This document shows positions 43,291-51,646 of a DNA stretch of 62,379 nt, piece by piece. The position numbers were made by a program, and so were the translations under genes. The notes beneath the pieces were generated by a model, which saw only the letters and a program-made list of their open reading frames with translations, was not told the DNA's origin and ran no database searches. This stretch comes from Verrucomicrobiota bacterium (GTDB lineage: Bacteria; Verrucomicrobiota; Verrucomicrobiia; Limisphaerales; UBA1319): contig JAKLHY010000047.1 in assembly GCA_022709905.1 (NCBI GenBank), positions 1 through 62,379 of the forward strand, written 5' to 3'. Each line of letters opens with the position of its first letter. The stretch's first letter is position 1.

Positions 43291-44607
43291 ATGAACGCCA
43301 TGACTTCCTATTCTCGCCGTCAGTTTCTGCAACGCGGATGCGGGTGGCTCGCTGCGAGTGTGGTATTGCCTCAAGTGCTGCCTTCCGGGGTTTTGGGGGC
43401 CGGGGGAGGGCCGGGGGCCAATGAACGCATTGGCATTGGGATCATCGGCATGGGGCGCCAGGCAGGGGATTTGCTCAGGATCCTCCAGGGCCAGGCGACA
43501 GCCCGGTTGCTGGCGGTGGCGGATGTAAATCTGAATCGTGCCCGGGACGTGGCCGGCAAGCGCCAGGCTGAAGCCTACCAGGATTACCGACGGCTGCTGG
43601 AACGAAAGGACGTCGATGCCATCATCACCGCGACTCCGGAGCAATGGCGGGCGATTATCTGCATCGAAGCCTGCCAGGCTGGCAAAGATATCTACGCCGA
43701 GAAACCAATGTCCCTGACCATTCATGAGGGACGCCAGATCGTCAAGGCGGTGAGGAAATACGGGCGGGTGCTGCAGACCGGCAGCCAGCAGCGGTCCATG
43801 CTGCACAACCACATCGGATGCGAGTTCATCCGGCGGGGCGGTTTGGGCAAGGTTCATCGGGTCGTCGCGAGCAATTATCCAAGTCCTTGGGAATGCGCCT
43901 TGCCGGCGGAGAAAGTGCCCGATGGCCTGGATTGGGACATGTGGTGTGGACCGACCGAACCGGTGCCGTACAATAAGGACCTCTATCTGCCGCGCGCGAA
44001 TCCGGGCTGGCTCTCTTTCCGTCCCTATTCCGGGGGCGAAATGACCGGCTGGGGCTCGCACGGTTTTGACCAGGTCCAGTGGGCTCTGGGAATGGACGCC
44101 ACCGGTCCCTTGGAAATCTGGGTGGAAGGCCCGAAATTTGATCCGCCAACCTATGCGGTCTCCGAGCCCAAGACACGGGGAGACAAGATTTGTTCTCAGC
44201 CGAAGGTGTTTTTCCGCTATCCAGGCGGCACGGTAATGGAGCTGGGGGACGGACCTCCCGGTGGGGCCATCTTCTTTGGCGAGAAGGGCAAGGTGACCAT
44301 CGACCGCGGGGTGTGTGAATCCGAGCCGGACGCACTGATCGACGAAGCCATCAAGCAGGGGCCTCGCAGCCTGAAGCAGAACCATATTCAGAACTGGCTG
44401 GACTGCATCAAAACACGCGCCACGCCGGTGGCAGATGTGGAAATTGGCCATCGCTCGGCCACGATTTGTCACTTGGGCAACCTCGCCCGGCGCTTGGGTC
44501 GCAAACTGCGCTGGGATCCGGGCCAAGAGGTTTTTATCGGGGACAAGGAAGCCAATCAATACCTGGACCGGAAACGCCGGAAACCCTGGGCATTACCCCG
44601 GGTCTAG
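43291..44607 (+). CDS. Tat-exported Gfo/Idh/MocA family oxidoreductase
   Basis: A 438-residue protein. The N-terminus has a Tat signal 'SRRQFLQRGCGWLAASVVL'. The Rossmann domain follows with 'IGIGIIGMGRQAGDLL', 'LLAVADVNLNRARD' and 'YAEKPMSLTIHEGRQIVKAV' (the EKP motif of the family). The C-terminal half is the substrate-binding sheet with 'GGEMTGWGSHGFDQVQWALG'. Such exported members are frequent in Verrucomicrobiota and Planctomycetes and act on sugar derivatives; NAD(P) must be bound before export. The substrate is unknown. The preceding 157-nt gap has TATACT six nt before the ATG. Confidence 0.88.
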   Translation: MNAMTSYSRRQFLQRGCGWLAASVVLPQVLPSGVLGAGGGPGANERIGIGIIGMGRQAGDLLRILQGQATARLLAVADVNLNRARDVAGKRQAEAYQDYRRLLERKDVDAIITATPEQWRAIICIEACQAGKDIYAEKPMSLTIHEGRQIVKAVRKYGRVLQTGSQQRSMLHNHIGCEFIRRGGLGKVHRVVASNYPSPWECALPAEKVPDGLDWDMWCGPTEPVPYNKDLYLPRANPGWLSFRPYSGGEMTGWGSHGFDQVQWALGMDATGPLEIWVEGPKFDPPTYAVSEPKTRGDKICSQPKVFFRYPGGTVMELGDGPPGGAIFFGEKGKVTIDRGVCESEPDALIDEAIKQGPRSLKQNHIQNWLDCIKTRATPVADVEIGHRSATICHLGNLARRLGRKLRWDPGQEVFIGDKEANQYLDRKRRKPWALPRV

Positions 44608-44684
44608 AACGCTGCCGGAGCCATGTTATCCTTTGCCTCCTTCACACATCGTCACCTTGGGGGATGAGGAATTCAGCGGTCCAC

Positions 44685-45596
44685 TCAGGAGCGTGATTCG
44701 CGAGGCTGGGGGGCCAGCACCCTCAAACGGTGGGGCGCAAGGCTGAAAGCGGCTGGGAGTTCGCCCACCGCTTCGCCATCCAATTCGAGCGGCACCCGTT
44801 GGGCGCTGCTCAGGGTGAAGTGGGTTGCTCTCAAGCTTTGAACGCCCCGAAGGGCTCCCTGCTTTCGACAGAGCAGTTGAGCCGACAAGAACAGGACGGC
44901 CATCCATGAGACTTTCGGCAGGACCAGGAGATCCAGCCAGCCATCATCGTTTCTGGCAGCGGGGAACGCCACCAGGGATCCGCCGTAAAACCGGCCGTTG
45001 CCAATCAACACGAGTTGTCCCTTGGTCTGGATCTCAGGTCCTTCAATCCGAATCACCGGATGCTCCTCGGCCATCGCACTGCAGGCCGTCCACAAATAGG
45101 CCAGCCACCCGAGTCTCTTCTTCAAGGGCCACGTCACTTTCTCGGTGGCGCGGGCATCCAACCCCGCGCCGGCCATTTGGATGAATCGACGACACGCCGG
45201 ATGCGCGCCCGCTCGATACTGGACGGAAAGCAAATCAAGACCCCGTTCGTATCCGGCAAGGATCACGCCCCAGGCCTCCTCGAGGCGCAAGGGGATTCCC
45301 AGCTCGCGGGCGAAGACGTTCATCGTGCCCATGGGCAAAACCCCGAGGCGCACTCGATCCTGGGAATCCGAGGCTTCGCCCAGTCCATTGATGACCTCAT
45401 GCACGGTTCCATCCCCGCCTGCGGCAACAATCACCTCAAAACCTTCCCGGGCCGCTTCGGCGGCCGCCTGCTGGCCGCCATGAGCGCTCTCGGTCGGTTT
45501 GAGCGCCGCCTGCGGATGCTGTTCCTTGAGGAACCGCGCCCACTGGTGGGCGCGACCGCCTCGGGCCGCAGGATTGAAGATAATGCAAATCGACAT
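44685..45596 (-). CDS. Diacylglycerol kinase-type lipid kinase
   Basis: The 303-residue protein starts at the ATG at 45596 (a TTG two codons upstream is less likely). The DAGK catalytic domain shows 'IIFNPAARGG', the nucleotide-binding 'VAAGGDGTVHEVINGL', 'LGVLPMGTMNVFARELGIP' and the C-terminal 'VPLELDGEAVGELPAAF'. It belongs to the YegS/BmrU/DgkB group of cytosolic or membrane-associated kinases for diacylglycerol or related lipids. It is convergent with the Gfo/Idh gene and divergent from the TIM-barrel gene. Confidence 0.9.
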   Translation of the reverse strand: MSICIIFNPAARGGRAHQWARFLKEQHPQAALKPTESAHGGQQAAAEAAREGFEVIVAAGGDGTVHEVINGLGEASDSQDRVRLGVLPMGTMNVFARELGIPLRLEEAWGVILAGYERGLDLLSVQYRAGAHPACRRFIQMAGAGLDARATEKVTWPLKKRLGWLAYLWTACSAMAEEHPVIRIEGPEIQTKGQLVLIGNGRFYGGSLVAFPAARNDDGWLDLLVLPKVSWMAVLFLSAQLLCRKQGALRGVQSLRATHFTLSSAQRVPLELDGEAVGELPAAFSLAPHRLRVLAPQPRESRS

Positions 45597-45745
45597 GAGC
45601 AAACCTCAGCGGATGCGTTTGTCTTCGATGCTCCAAGCCCCTTCAACCCCCTGGGCATCGACAACCGGCTGCAATACGCTTCTGGTTCTGGCAAAAACCT
45701 TCGTAAGATTCAATCAACAAACTACTTCCCGTGATCTGGCAAACC

Positions 45746-46717
45746 ATGATAAACACTGCGTCCGTGAATCGCCGATCCTTTGCGAAAAACCTCACCGCCG
45801 GCCTTCTCCTGGCCGGCTTGGCGCCAACCTCGGCCAGCCTCCGACCCGCGATTCCCCGATCCAACGGCCGAGAACGCATGGTGCGCCTTGGCGGCCCGGT
45901 GTTTGTCAAATCGGATGATCCCGACGAATTGGCGCGCGCACACAGTGAATTGGGCTACCGGGCTGCGTATTGTCCGGCCATTTCCCTGAACGACAAAGAT
46001 CGAATCACCGCGACGATCCGGGCTTTTTGCGAGCAGGGCGTGGTCTTGGCCGAGGTCGGCCGATGGTGCAACCTCTTGGATCCCGATCCGGCGCAGCGCA
46101 AAAAGAACTTGGACAACGTCATCGAGGGTTTGGCCTTGGCCGAGGCCCTGGGCGCTCTATGTTGTGTCGACATCGCGGGTTCGTTCAATCCCAAGACCTG
46201 GTACGGCCCGCATCCCGAGAACCTGAGCCGTGATTTCTTCGATGCCGCCGTTGAAAACGCCCGAAAGATCATTGATGCCGTTCAGCCCATACGATCCAAG
46301 TTCTGCTATGAAATGATGGGCTGGGCACTGCCCGACAGTCCGGACAGCTATTTCAAAATGATCCGAGCAGTCGATCGAAAGGCCTTTGCAGCCCATTTGG
46401 ATCCCTGCAATCTCATCAATTGCCCGGAACGATACTACCAAAGCACCGCCCTGCTCCACGAATGCTTTCGAAAACTCGGCCCTCATATCGTCAGTTGCCA
46501 CGCCAAAGACCTTTCCTGGAACCTCGAGATGAATCTGCATTTCCGTGAGGTTCGCCCCGGCGAGGGCGACCTGGACTATTCCGCATACCTGAGGTTAATT
46601 TCCAGCCTTGGCCAGACCCCCCCCCTCATGCTCGAGCATCTTTCCAGCGCGCAGGAATACGATCTGGCCAAGGCCCACCTCGTGAAACTGGGACAGGCCC
46701 AGGGCATCAGCATGTAA
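45746..46717 (+). CDS. Tat-type exported sugar phosphate isomerase/epimerase-like TIM barrel
   Basis: From the ATG at 45746 the protein is 323 residues. The N-terminus 'VNRRSFAKNLTAGLLLAGLA' is a twin-arginine signal. The rest is an AP-endonuclease-2/xylose-isomerase-like barrel: 'ARAHSELGYRAAYCPAISL', 'YEMMGWALPDSPDSYFKMI' and, near the end, 'IVSCHAKDLSWN' and 'PLMLEHLSSAQEYD', which carry the usual metal-binding His and Glu residues. It probably acts on a sugar or polyol outside the cytoplasm; substrate unknown. Confidence 0.82.
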   Translation: MINTASVNRRSFAKNLTAGLLLAGLAPTSASLRPAIPRSNGRERMVRLGGPVFVKSDDPDELARAHSELGYRAAYCPAISLNDKDRITATIRAFCEQGVVLAEVGRWCNLLDPDPAQRKKNLDNVIEGLALAEALGALCCVDIAGSFNPKTWYGPHPENLSRDFFDAAVENARKIIDAVQPIRSKFCYEMMGWALPDSPDSYFKMIRAVDRKAFAAHLDPCNLINCPERYYQSTALLHECFRKLGPHIVSCHAKDLSWNLEMNLHFREVRPGEGDLDYSAYLRLISSLGQTPPLMLEHLSSAQEYDLAKAHLVKLGQAQGISM

Positions 46718-46735
46718 ACTCGCTGGCGGGAGTTC

Positions 46736-48460
46736 TCAGGACATAATTTCGTCGCGGTTCTTAAGCAACTGTTCCTGAGCGGCTCGTTTTTCGGCCAGCA
46801 GGTTTTGCTGAGCAGCCTGAATGGCTTCAAACAGATCCAGAGCTTCAACCAACCGTGGCGCATGGACGAAGTCAGCGCCGGCTTCGTAGAGGCGGGGCAC
46901 TTCGGTCAGCAGCTCGGCATGCATCAGAATCCGAGCCTGCGGATTCAGCTCCCGCAATTGCTGGAGCAGATGCTGGTTATCAGTGCCTTTCAATAAAGTG
47001 TTGGGGAGGGAACAGACGATGATTTTGGCTTTCTCGATGCCGGCGTGGATCAGGGTGTCACGGTGGCTGATGTCCCCATAGCTGACCCGCAGGCCTCGTT
47101 GTTTGAGCCGTTCATAAACGAGGGGATTAAAATCCACAACGGCCAGCTGTTCGAGGAGGGCCGGATGATGCCGCTGGATCTCCTCCAGCAGCGAACTGGC
47201 GGTCCAGGAAAAACCGAGGAGAAAAACCGAGGGATGCCCTCCCGGCTCAGGGGTTCCGGCCGAGTCGCTATCGAGGTCGCGCAAGCCCATCCGGCTCAGC
47301 CATCGTCCCCCCTGGCGCACCAAGCCATCCGATCGGTTCATCGCGTAGCTGGACAGGATGGCCAGAAACACAAACGTATAGGCGACCACACCGATGGTGG
47401 ATTCCTTCAAGTGACCACTCTTCAGTCCCAAGGCCATGATCACAAGCGCAAACTCGCTCAACTGGCCGAGATTCAACGGCACGAGGAGACTCACCCGATG
47501 GCCCTGGCGCAATCCGTGCAACAATGGGAGGACCGTCAGGAACCGGGAGCTCACCAGCAACACCGAACAGAGCAGCGCAAAACCCAGCAGACCGGACGTC
47601 GGCGCCGGAATCCCCATGCCGAGAGCCACAAAGAAAAGCGTCACAAAAAAATCGCGCAGACTGGTCACTTTTGCTGTGACATCCAGGGCGTAAGGATACG
47701 TCGAAACCGCGACGCCAGCGACCAACGCGCCCATTTCGCGCGAAAGCCCCAGCACATGGGCCGCCGCGGCGACCATGAAGCACCACGCAACAGCTCCCAC
47801 CTGCACCAACTCGGGCAGGCGCGCCACCGCCTTGAACAAGGAAGGCAACACATATCGGCTCAGGGAAAACGCCACGGCAACCAGCAATAAGACCTTCGCA
47901 AGCGAGAAGAGGATTGCCCCCGTGCCGGGTCGATTCAGGTTGGGTTGAATCGCCAGAAAAAGGATGGCAAAAAGATCCTGCAACACGAGCACGCCGAGGG
48001 TGATCCGGCCCGGGAGCGTGTTGAGCTCCCGTTTGTCATAAAGGATTTTCACCACGATCACCGTGCTGCTCGAGGCGAGGCAAACCGAGAGATAAAGCGC
48101 CGTCAGCGGGGTGTCGATCATTCCTCTCAACGGCCCCAGGAAAATCAACCAGAGCAGAACGAATGAACCCAGGATCTGCGCGGCCGCTGTTCCCAGAATG
48201 ATCCGGCCCGATCCCAGGATCTTCTTCAAGTCGATCTCCAGGCCGATCATAAACAGCAACAACATCAACCCCAAATCGGACAGCGTCGCAATGGCATCGC
48301 GATCCTGAACCCATCCAAAACCAATCGGACCCACCGCGACGCCCGCGACCAGGTAGGCCAAAACCAGGGGCTGACGCAAAAGTTGGGCTGAGACGGCCAG
48401 GATCCACGCGAGAATAATGCAGATCGAGATGTCGATGACGAATTCCTGGTGCACAAGCAT
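46736..48460 (-). CDS. Kef-type monovalent cation/proton antiporter (CPA2) with TrkA-N domain
   Basis: A 574-residue inner-membrane protein. About twelve membrane helices of the Na+/H+ exchanger fold ('LAYLVAGVAVGPIGFGW', 'LASSSTVIVVKILYDKRELN', 'LGVLVLQDLFAILFLA') are followed by a C-terminal Rossmann TrkA-N domain ('VFLLGFSWTASSLLEEIQRH', 'VSYGDISHRDTLIHAGIEKA'). The first glycine motif of the Rossmann fold is altered (GFSWTASS instead of GxGxxG), so NAD binding may be weak. A final coiled helix rich in Gln, Ala and Lys closes the protein. It likely exports K+ or Na+ in exchange for H+ for pH or stress control. Confidence 0.9.
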   Translation of the reverse strand: MLVHQEFVIDISICIILAWILAVSAQLLRQPLVLAYLVAGVAVGPIGFGWVQDRDAIATLSDLGLMLLLFMIGLEIDLKKILGSGRIILGTAAAQILGSFVLLWLIFLGPLRGMIDTPLTALYLSVCLASSSTVIVVKILYDKRELNTLPGRITLGVLVLQDLFAILFLAIQPNLNRPGTGAILFSLAKVLLLVAVAFSLSRYVLPSLFKAVARLPELVQVGAVAWCFMVAAAAHVLGLSREMGALVAGVAVSTYPYALDVTAKVTSLRDFFVTLFFVALGMGIPAPTSGLLGFALLCSVLLVSSRFLTVLPLLHGLRQGHRVSLLVPLNLGQLSEFALVIMALGLKSGHLKESTIGVVAYTFVFLAILSSYAMNRSDGLVRQGGRWLSRMGLRDLDSDSAGTPEPGGHPSVFLLGFSWTASSLLEEIQRHHPALLEQLAVVDFNPLVYERLKQRGLRVSYGDISHRDTLIHAGIEKAKIIVCSLPNTLLKGTDNQHLLQQLRELNPQARILMHAELLTEVPRLYEAGADFVHAPRLVEALDLFEAIQAAQQNLLAEKRAAQEQLLKNRDEIMS

Positions 48461-48565
48461 CGAGCCTAACGGGAAGCGTTATGAGAGCCAGCCAAAAATG
48501 CGCGCCCTCAGGCGAAGACTTCAGAAAAAACCGGCCGCCGCGGAGCCGCTGTGAGACCTCGCTCG

Positions 48566-49672
48566 TCAGATGGGATGAAAGTAGAGGATCTGGACATCTC
48601 GGGCGCTGACCCTTTTGAGCATGGCGGCGTAGTATCGCTTGTAACTGCCGAGGCGCGTCTCGACCAGCACCTCGAAGGTCGTGCTGCGCACCGTGAAGTA
48701 GCGGGAAAGCTGGCCCGCAAACTGCCGGTTGACGCCCGGGACGTTAATAAGATCCTGAGGCTGCCGGAAGGGTATGTCGTCTTCATTGCCCTCAACGCCG
48801 TCGGGTCCCGCCCGGAACGTCAAGATGCCTTGGGCCACGTTGGGATCAATGCCCGGAATGAGTTGAAGCACGGAAGCCGATGCTGTGTTGATGTTGACTT
48901 GCGGGCCGGAAATGGCGCAGAAAAGCTCTTTGAGACCGCCTGCAACGCTGGGCGCGCCGCCAAGCCCGCCAATAGTCATTGGATTATTCACCGATCCGGC
49001 CACAACCGTCGCGCCCACCATGCTGGGCGTCTCGAAGGCGTTGGTATCGTAGCCGGCCCCACCATAGAGTTCTGGCGTGATCCCATTGATAAACAACAGC
49101 TCCGAAATGTCATCGATCGGACCGTCCTTGGCGTAGTAAGGTGGATTCAGACTCTGGTAAAACCGGCTTTCGACTCCGCTCAAGTGCGGATCATCATCCG
49201 GATCGCGCCAGTCCAGAATCGAATCCACGATCGTGGGAGAGTCGGCCGCATCGACACCCAACAGCGTCATCGCCTGTTGGAGGATCATGATGTCGGCCGC
49301 GTTGATGTTGAACTTGCGTTCCTGATCGATGATTTTGATTGAGAAAATCCCGTTGCCGAGAGGATTGTTTTCCAGGGTAATGTCAGCCAGCGCCTCGTTG
49401 GTGACCCCCACACCGCCGGCCCATTTCTGATTCAAGGAATCCCAGGGCTCTCGGGAAAGGCTCAATTGCAGACTCAGAACGTACCGGGCCAGCTCGACGC
49501 CGGATCGTGCCAGCCACTCCATTTCATCCTCATGGCCCTGGTTCTGGGCCAGCCGCGTCTCCACCTTCATGGAATAGGCAAACCCCCCCGCGAGAATGCT
49601 CAACATCAACAACACCGTCATCACAATGATCAGCGCAATGCCGCGGTCTGTTCGTGATGGAGGTATTTTCAT
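48566..49672 (-). CDS. gspK: Type II secretion minor pseudopilin GspK
   Basis: From the ATG at 49672 (368 residues). The N-terminus 'DRGIALIIVMTVLLMLSILAG' is the GspK prepilin-like helix. The large periplasmic part has 'FNINAADIMILQQAMTLLGV', 'SILDWRDPDDDPHL' and 'INGITPELYGG' (helix-hairpin-helix/SAM-like region), then 'NINTASASVLQLIPGID'. It caps the pseudopilus tip with GspI and GspJ. It follows gspJ by 24 nt and is last in the cluster. Confidence 0.93.
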   Translation of the reverse strand: MKIPPSRTDRGIALIIVMTVLLMLSILAGGFAYSMKVETRLAQNQGHEDEMEWLARSGVELARYVLSLQLSLSREPWDSLNQKWAGGVGVTNEALADITLENNPLGNGIFSIKIIDQERKFNINAADIMILQQAMTLLGVDAADSPTIVDSILDWRDPDDDPHLSGVESRFYQSLNPPYYAKDGPIDDISELLFINGITPELYGGAGYDTNAFETPSMVGATVVAGSVNNPMTIGGLGGAPSVAGGLKELFCAISGPQVNINTASASVLQLIPGIDPNVAQGILTFRAGPDGVEGNEDDIPFRQPQDLINVPGVNRQFAGQLSRYFTVRSTTFEVLVETRLGSYKRYYAAMLKRVSARDVQILYFHPI

Positions 49673-49696
49673 GGGTCGCAAGTGCGCAAGAGCTTT

Positions 49697-50506
49697 TTAC
49701 TGGCCGCGCATCGGAAAGCCGCCGCGGTTGGCAGGGATGCCTCCCGGTGATTGCGTTGGTCCTTCGCCCCGGGGTCCCGGCCTGGGCTGAGCCGTGCCGG
49801 GGGGGACACCCGCGCCGGGACGCGGCGCACCGCTGGCAGGGGGAACCTGGTATTCCCGAGGAACAGCCATGGCGGGCAGCGCCACCACCCGGGAGACGAT
49901 TTCCTGAGGCTGACGGTAACCGGATTCGCCGAAGCCGAGGGTCACACGGATCAGCTTCGGCAATTGATTGGTGTACAGCCATTCCTCAATCCATTCACCG
50001 GCGCGCGCATCCCAAAACTCGAGCACGAAAAGGCTGATATCGCTGGCAAGTACCAGCGGCCCGACCTCGTCCGCCGAGTTGGTTTCCATGAGGATGGGTT
50101 CCTGCCACATGACGAGTTGGTTGCCCGACAGATCTCCGGGTTCGACCGAGAAAGTCACGCGACGCACAGTGAAATCCCCGTATAGTCCCCCCCGGGGAAA
50201 CGACTGGGGCAAGTTGGCCGCCAGACTGAGATAGGCAAAATCCGAACTGGTATCCGCTATGAACGAATAATAGTTCAGGTTCTGGGCAAACATTTGGACG
50301 GACAGCAACGAATCGACAATGGTCCGCAGGGCCATTCGGGAACGTTGGACTCGGGAGGCCGCTTCCAGGCCAACCTTCGCGCTGCGAGTGATCGCAGTCC
50401 AACTCGAGTAAATCGCCGCCATGATGAAGCTCATGATGAAAATGGCGATCATCACTTCGATCATCGTGAAGGCAGCCAATCGGCGATGGAGGGACGTCCG
50501 GCGCAT
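49697..50506 (-). CDS. gspJ: Type II secretion minor pseudopilin GspJ
   Basis: From the ATG at 50506 (TAATG overlap with gspI) the protein is 269 residues; the frame is open further upstream inside gspI. A prepilin leader ends 'RLAAFTMIEVMIAIFIMSFI' with F-T-M-I-E as the type IV prepilin site. The body includes 'KVGLEAASRVQRSRMALRTI' and a globular beta domain. The last 60 residues are Pro/Gly/Arg-rich, with 'APRPGAGVPPGTAQPRPGPR', which is unusual and may be disordered. Confidence 0.88.
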   Translation of the reverse strand: MRRTSLHRRLAAFTMIEVMIAIFIMSFIMAAIYSSWTAITRSAKVGLEAASRVQRSRMALRTIVDSLLSVQMFAQNLNYYSFIADTSSDFAYLSLAANLPQSFPRGGLYGDFTVRRVTFSVEPGDLSGNQLVMWQEPILMETNSADEVGPLVLASDISLFVLEFWDARAGEWIEEWLYTNQLPKLIRVTLGFGESGYRQPQEIVSRVVALPAMAVPREYQVPPASGAPRPGAGVPPGTAQPRPGPRGEGPTQSPGGIPANRGGFPMRGQ

Positions 50507-51039
50507 TATCGTCCCCCCGGCGTCGTAAGGCCTCCACGGCCGCCGAATCCCCCCGGCCGCCGCTGGGAGTCCGGCTTGAACAGCAGCAGGCTGGTCTGGG
50601 TCTCGGAAGCAGGATCCAGCCGCGTGATGGTGACGTCCACCCGGAACAATCCATTCGTGGCCACTTCCATGACGCTTCGTGACCACACGTAGCCAGGCGC
50701 AAAATCGCCAAAATCCCCCGACTCACTCCCCTCCTCCAGCCGGTTGGTGAGCAGGAGATCCGAGATGGCGCTGGTTACATCGACCGTTTCCAGTTTGAGG
50801 CTGCGGGCCATTCGAAGGTTCTGAGAAACCAGATCCAGAATGGTGAAGATGGCCACGAAAAAGATCCCCATCGCCACCATGACTTCCAGGAGTGTAAACG
50901 CCCGCAGGCGCCGATCAGCGCCCGACAAACAGATCCTGCCGAAAAGAGCGCCGGACTGCCGGGGCCATCGTCTCTCGATCGGTCCCCCCACAGGTCGCAC
51001 CCGCTGACGGCTGGATTCAGGCAAGAGCGGGAGATTCAT
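50506..51039 (-). CDS. gspI: Type II secretion minor pseudopilin GspI-like
   Basis: From the ATG at 51039 (ATGA overlap with gspH) the protein is 177 residues. The prepilin site is in 'RRLRAFTLLEVMVAMGIFFV', but the leader before it is long (about 46 residues) and rich in Arg and Pro, much longer than the usual 6-10, so an internal start is possible. The C-terminal tail is Gly/Arg-rich. Its position between gspH and gspJ supports gspI. Confidence 0.82.
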   Translation of the reverse strand: MNLPLLPESSRQRVRPVGGPIERRWPRQSGALFGRICLSGADRRLRAFTLLEVMVAMGIFFVAIFTILDLVSQNLRMARSLKLETVDVTSAISDLLLTNRLEEGSESGDFGDFAPGYVWSRSVMEVATNGLFRVDVTITRLDPASETQTSLLLFKPDSQRRPGGFGGRGGLTTPGGR

Positions 51040-51632
51040 CGCAACGTCTCCACGTTGGCCAGCCCGGTCAAGACCTCCACGGAGATCTTCCGCCACTGGC
51101 GGCTCTCCCATTGCAGAATCAGCGTAAACTCATCGCAAGTCCCGTTGGGAAAGAAACGCACCCGCGCCTGCTCCTCGTCCTTGAACTCGCGAAGGTTCAC
51201 ATCGAGCATTTCAATAATCAATTCCTCGGACAAGATCGCCGAAAACGGATGGCGCATGGCCGGAGTTGTCCTCGCCGGCCGATCATCCTCGGACGCGGCG
51301 GCCGAGGGGGCCGATGAGGCCGACACCGATAGGCTCCCATCGCCAGGTCGCAGCACGAGTTCGGCTGGATTTCCGCTGAGGATTGCCGCCGCCCGTGCCT
51401 GGCTGCACGCCTCCACAACGTCACTGACGGCCTGCCGCATGGGATCTTTTCGCAGGCTGCTGGCCACGAATGGGATCGCGGTCGTTAGAATCACTCCAAT
51501 AATGGCGACCACCACCATAATCTCGATCATGGTGAATCCCGCTGACGAACCCCCCCTTTCTGCGCCCCGTGACCCCCCCGCCTTCCATTGGCTGACAGGC
51601 GGCGAATGCTCAAATTGGGGCGCGAAGTCCAT
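51036..51632 (-). CDS. gspH: Type II secretion pseudopilin GspH-like
   Basis: A 198-residue protein with prepilin helix 'AGFTMIEIMVVVAIIGVILT' after a 31-residue leader. The GspH region follows ('RQAVSDVVEACSQARAAAIL', 'ELVLRPGDGSLSVSASSA'), with a Ser/Ala/Asp-rich insert, then a beta-rich end. It sits 14 nt after gspF. It could also be a GspG-type pilin, but the 'ACSQARAAAILSGNPAEL' pattern fits GspH/FimT. Confidence 0.85.
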   Translation of the reverse strand: MDFAPQFEHSPPVSQWKAGGSRGAERGGSSAGFTMIEIMVVVAIIGVILTTAIPFVASSLRKDPMRQAVSDVVEACSQARAAAILSGNPAELVLRPGDGSLSVSASSAPSAAASEDDRPARTTPAMRHPFSAILSEELIIEMLDVNLREFKDEEQARVRFFPNGTCDEFTLILQWESRQWRKISVEVLTGLANVETLR

Positions 51633-51646
51633 GGTTGTTCGAAATC

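Noticed and set aside
43153..44559. 468-codon minus-strand frame opposite the Gfo/Idh gene
   Set aside because: Low-similarity composition; the plus strand has a Tat signal and Rossmann motifs.
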